Shown here: one piece after another, positions 18,638-19,588 of the stretch
How positions within the stretch are numbered: position 1 is the stretch's first letter
Layout: every line of letters begins with the position of its first letter
Assembly (NCBI GenBank): GCA_013812695.1
Contig: JACCSZ010000357.1
Location: 1 to 19,588 of the forward strand
Direction: 5' to 3'
Origin: Gemmatimonadales bacterium
GTDB taxonomy: Bacteria; Gemmatimonadota; Gemmatimonadetes; Gemmatimonadales; GWC2-71-9
Length of the DNA: 19,588 nucleotides
Notes under the pieces: model-generated
Told to the model about the DNA's origin: nothing
The model's input: the letters and a program-made list of their open reading frames with translations, nothing else
Databases searched by the model: none
Position numbers and translations under genes: made by a program

Positions 18638-19588
18638 ATGTCACGCCACTGGGGCTCCACTCGCCGCGCGCGATGCGGGACACCCTGCGCGCGCATGGGT
18701 GGGACGATGGCCAAGCGGCGGCCGCATCCAGCGGCATCGATCCTCTCGCCTTTCATCTGACCGGACTGGACCAGGACACCCTCCAGGCCCTGGTTCGGCT
18801 CTCCGGCTCCCTCGGCCTCGAGGTCCTGACCGGCGACGGCTGGGCCGTCATGGCGGGCAGCCGCTCGCGACTGAGCGCGTTCGCCCGCCCGTGGCTGGTC
18901 CCGCCGGTGCTTTCGCAGGTCGCCGTCGACGTCGGGCTCGCGCTGCCGCCCGACCCGCCGCGGGTCTGGGAGACGGCGCGGGGATCGGTGGCGTTGGACC
19001 GCCCCGTGGTCGTCGGCATTCTGAACGTCACGCCGGACAGCTTCAGCGACGGAGGGCGCTACACCGGCCTCGACGCGGCACTCGCCCAGGCGGACGCCTT
19101 GCTCGAGGCCGGCGCGGCGATGCTCGACATCGGCGGGGAATCCACGCGTCCGGGCCGCACCGCTCAGGTATCGCCCGAGGTCGAGTTGCAGCGGGTGCTG
19201 CCGGTAGTGCAGGCGCTCATCCGCCGACACCCGTCGCTCCTGTTGTCGATCGACACCATCAAGTCAGCGGTCGCGCGCGCGGCGCTGGATGCGGGAGCCG
19301 CCGCGATCAACGACGTCTCCGCGCTCCGGCTCGATCCGGAGCTCGGGCGGGTCGTGGCCGACGCCAAGGCCGGACTCGTGCTGATGCACTCGCGCGGCAC
19401 GATCCTCGAGATCGCCTCCGACACGCACGCCACCTACGGCAACGTCGTGGGCGAGGTGATCTCGGAGCTGGGTGCCGCGCTGGCCCTGGCCGGTGACAGC
19501 GGTGTGGGCATGGACGCCACGATCCTCGATCCGGGATTCGGGTTCTCCAAGACCGTGGAACACAACGTTGCGCTCTTCGACCAGCTCG
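18634..19588 (+). CDS. folP: Dihydropteroate synthase with N-terminal extension (3' end outside window)
   Basis: A GTG at 18634 overlaps the ftsH stop (GTGA); 318 codons are visible and the frame is still open at the window end. Dihydropteroate synthase joins p-aminobenzoate to hydroxymethyl-dihydropterin diphosphate in folate synthesis and is the sulfonamide target. Family motifs: GILNVTPDSFSDGG from residue 128, DIGGESTRPG ending at 174, LSIDTIKSAVARAAL, INDVSAL, LMHSRG and ILDPGFGFSKT. The enzyme normally begins a few residues before GILNVTPDSFSDGG, so about 110-120 residues precede the core. They are open, in frame and end in an alanine/valine-rich stretch. I take them as a real extension of a kind I recall in some other bacterial FolP proteins. 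A shorter start inside them cannot be excluded, but no strong ribosome site was noticed there. Confidence 0.95.

Overview
The window is GC-rich throughout, with strong third-position G/C bias, and is almost wholly coding. The organism is probably Gram-negative, because there is a C-terminal Omp85-like beta-barrel. The pair of Ser/Thr protein kinases (one with a TolB/FlgO-like plus TPR tail), the multi-domain hybrid histidine kinase and the tilS-hpt-ftsH-folP order together suggest Gemmatimonadota or a related soil lineage. This is inference from gene content; no rRNA or marker phylogeny is available. No tRNA, rRNA, insertion sequence, CRISPR array or phage gene was seen.

Layout. (1) 1-681: 3' part of a calcineurin-like metallophosphoesterase, convergent with (2) 717-2336 on the minus strand, a Ser/Thr kinase with an N-terminal multi-pass membrane domain. 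(3) 2337-2465: a divergent control region with an unusually AT-rich 18-bp palindrome. (4) 2466-11630: a compact plus-strand run with overlaps or very small gaps. It holds a DUF4956-type membrane protein, a Ser/Thr kinase with TolB/FlgO-like and TPR regions, a 1032-residue CYTH/VTC-like domain fused to polyphosphate kinase 1, and a secreted protein joining an atypical kinase-like domain to an outer-membrane barrel. (5) 11631-11839: a short non-coding gap. (6) 11840-19588: a second tightly coupled run of hybrid histidine kinase, tilS, hpt, ftsH and folP (3' end outside the window).

How they may work together. The most interesting part is region 4. In many Firmicutes and Actinobacteria, VTC-type polyphosphate polymerase, DUF4956 membrane protein and CotH kinase genes are neighbours (recalled, not searched here). 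This window appears to hold a diderm version. The VTC/CYTH-like fold is welded to PPK1, the DUF4956 protein is translationally coupled to a receptor-like Ser/Thr kinase, and the CotH-like role may be taken by a kinase-like domain on an outer-membrane barrel. A polyphosphate synthesis, handling or export system tied to protein phosphorylation is a testable hypothesis, not a demonstrated function. Region 6 is largely housekeeping (tRNA-Ile lysidine synthesis, purine salvage, membrane proteolysis, folate synthesis) headed by a sensor kinase.
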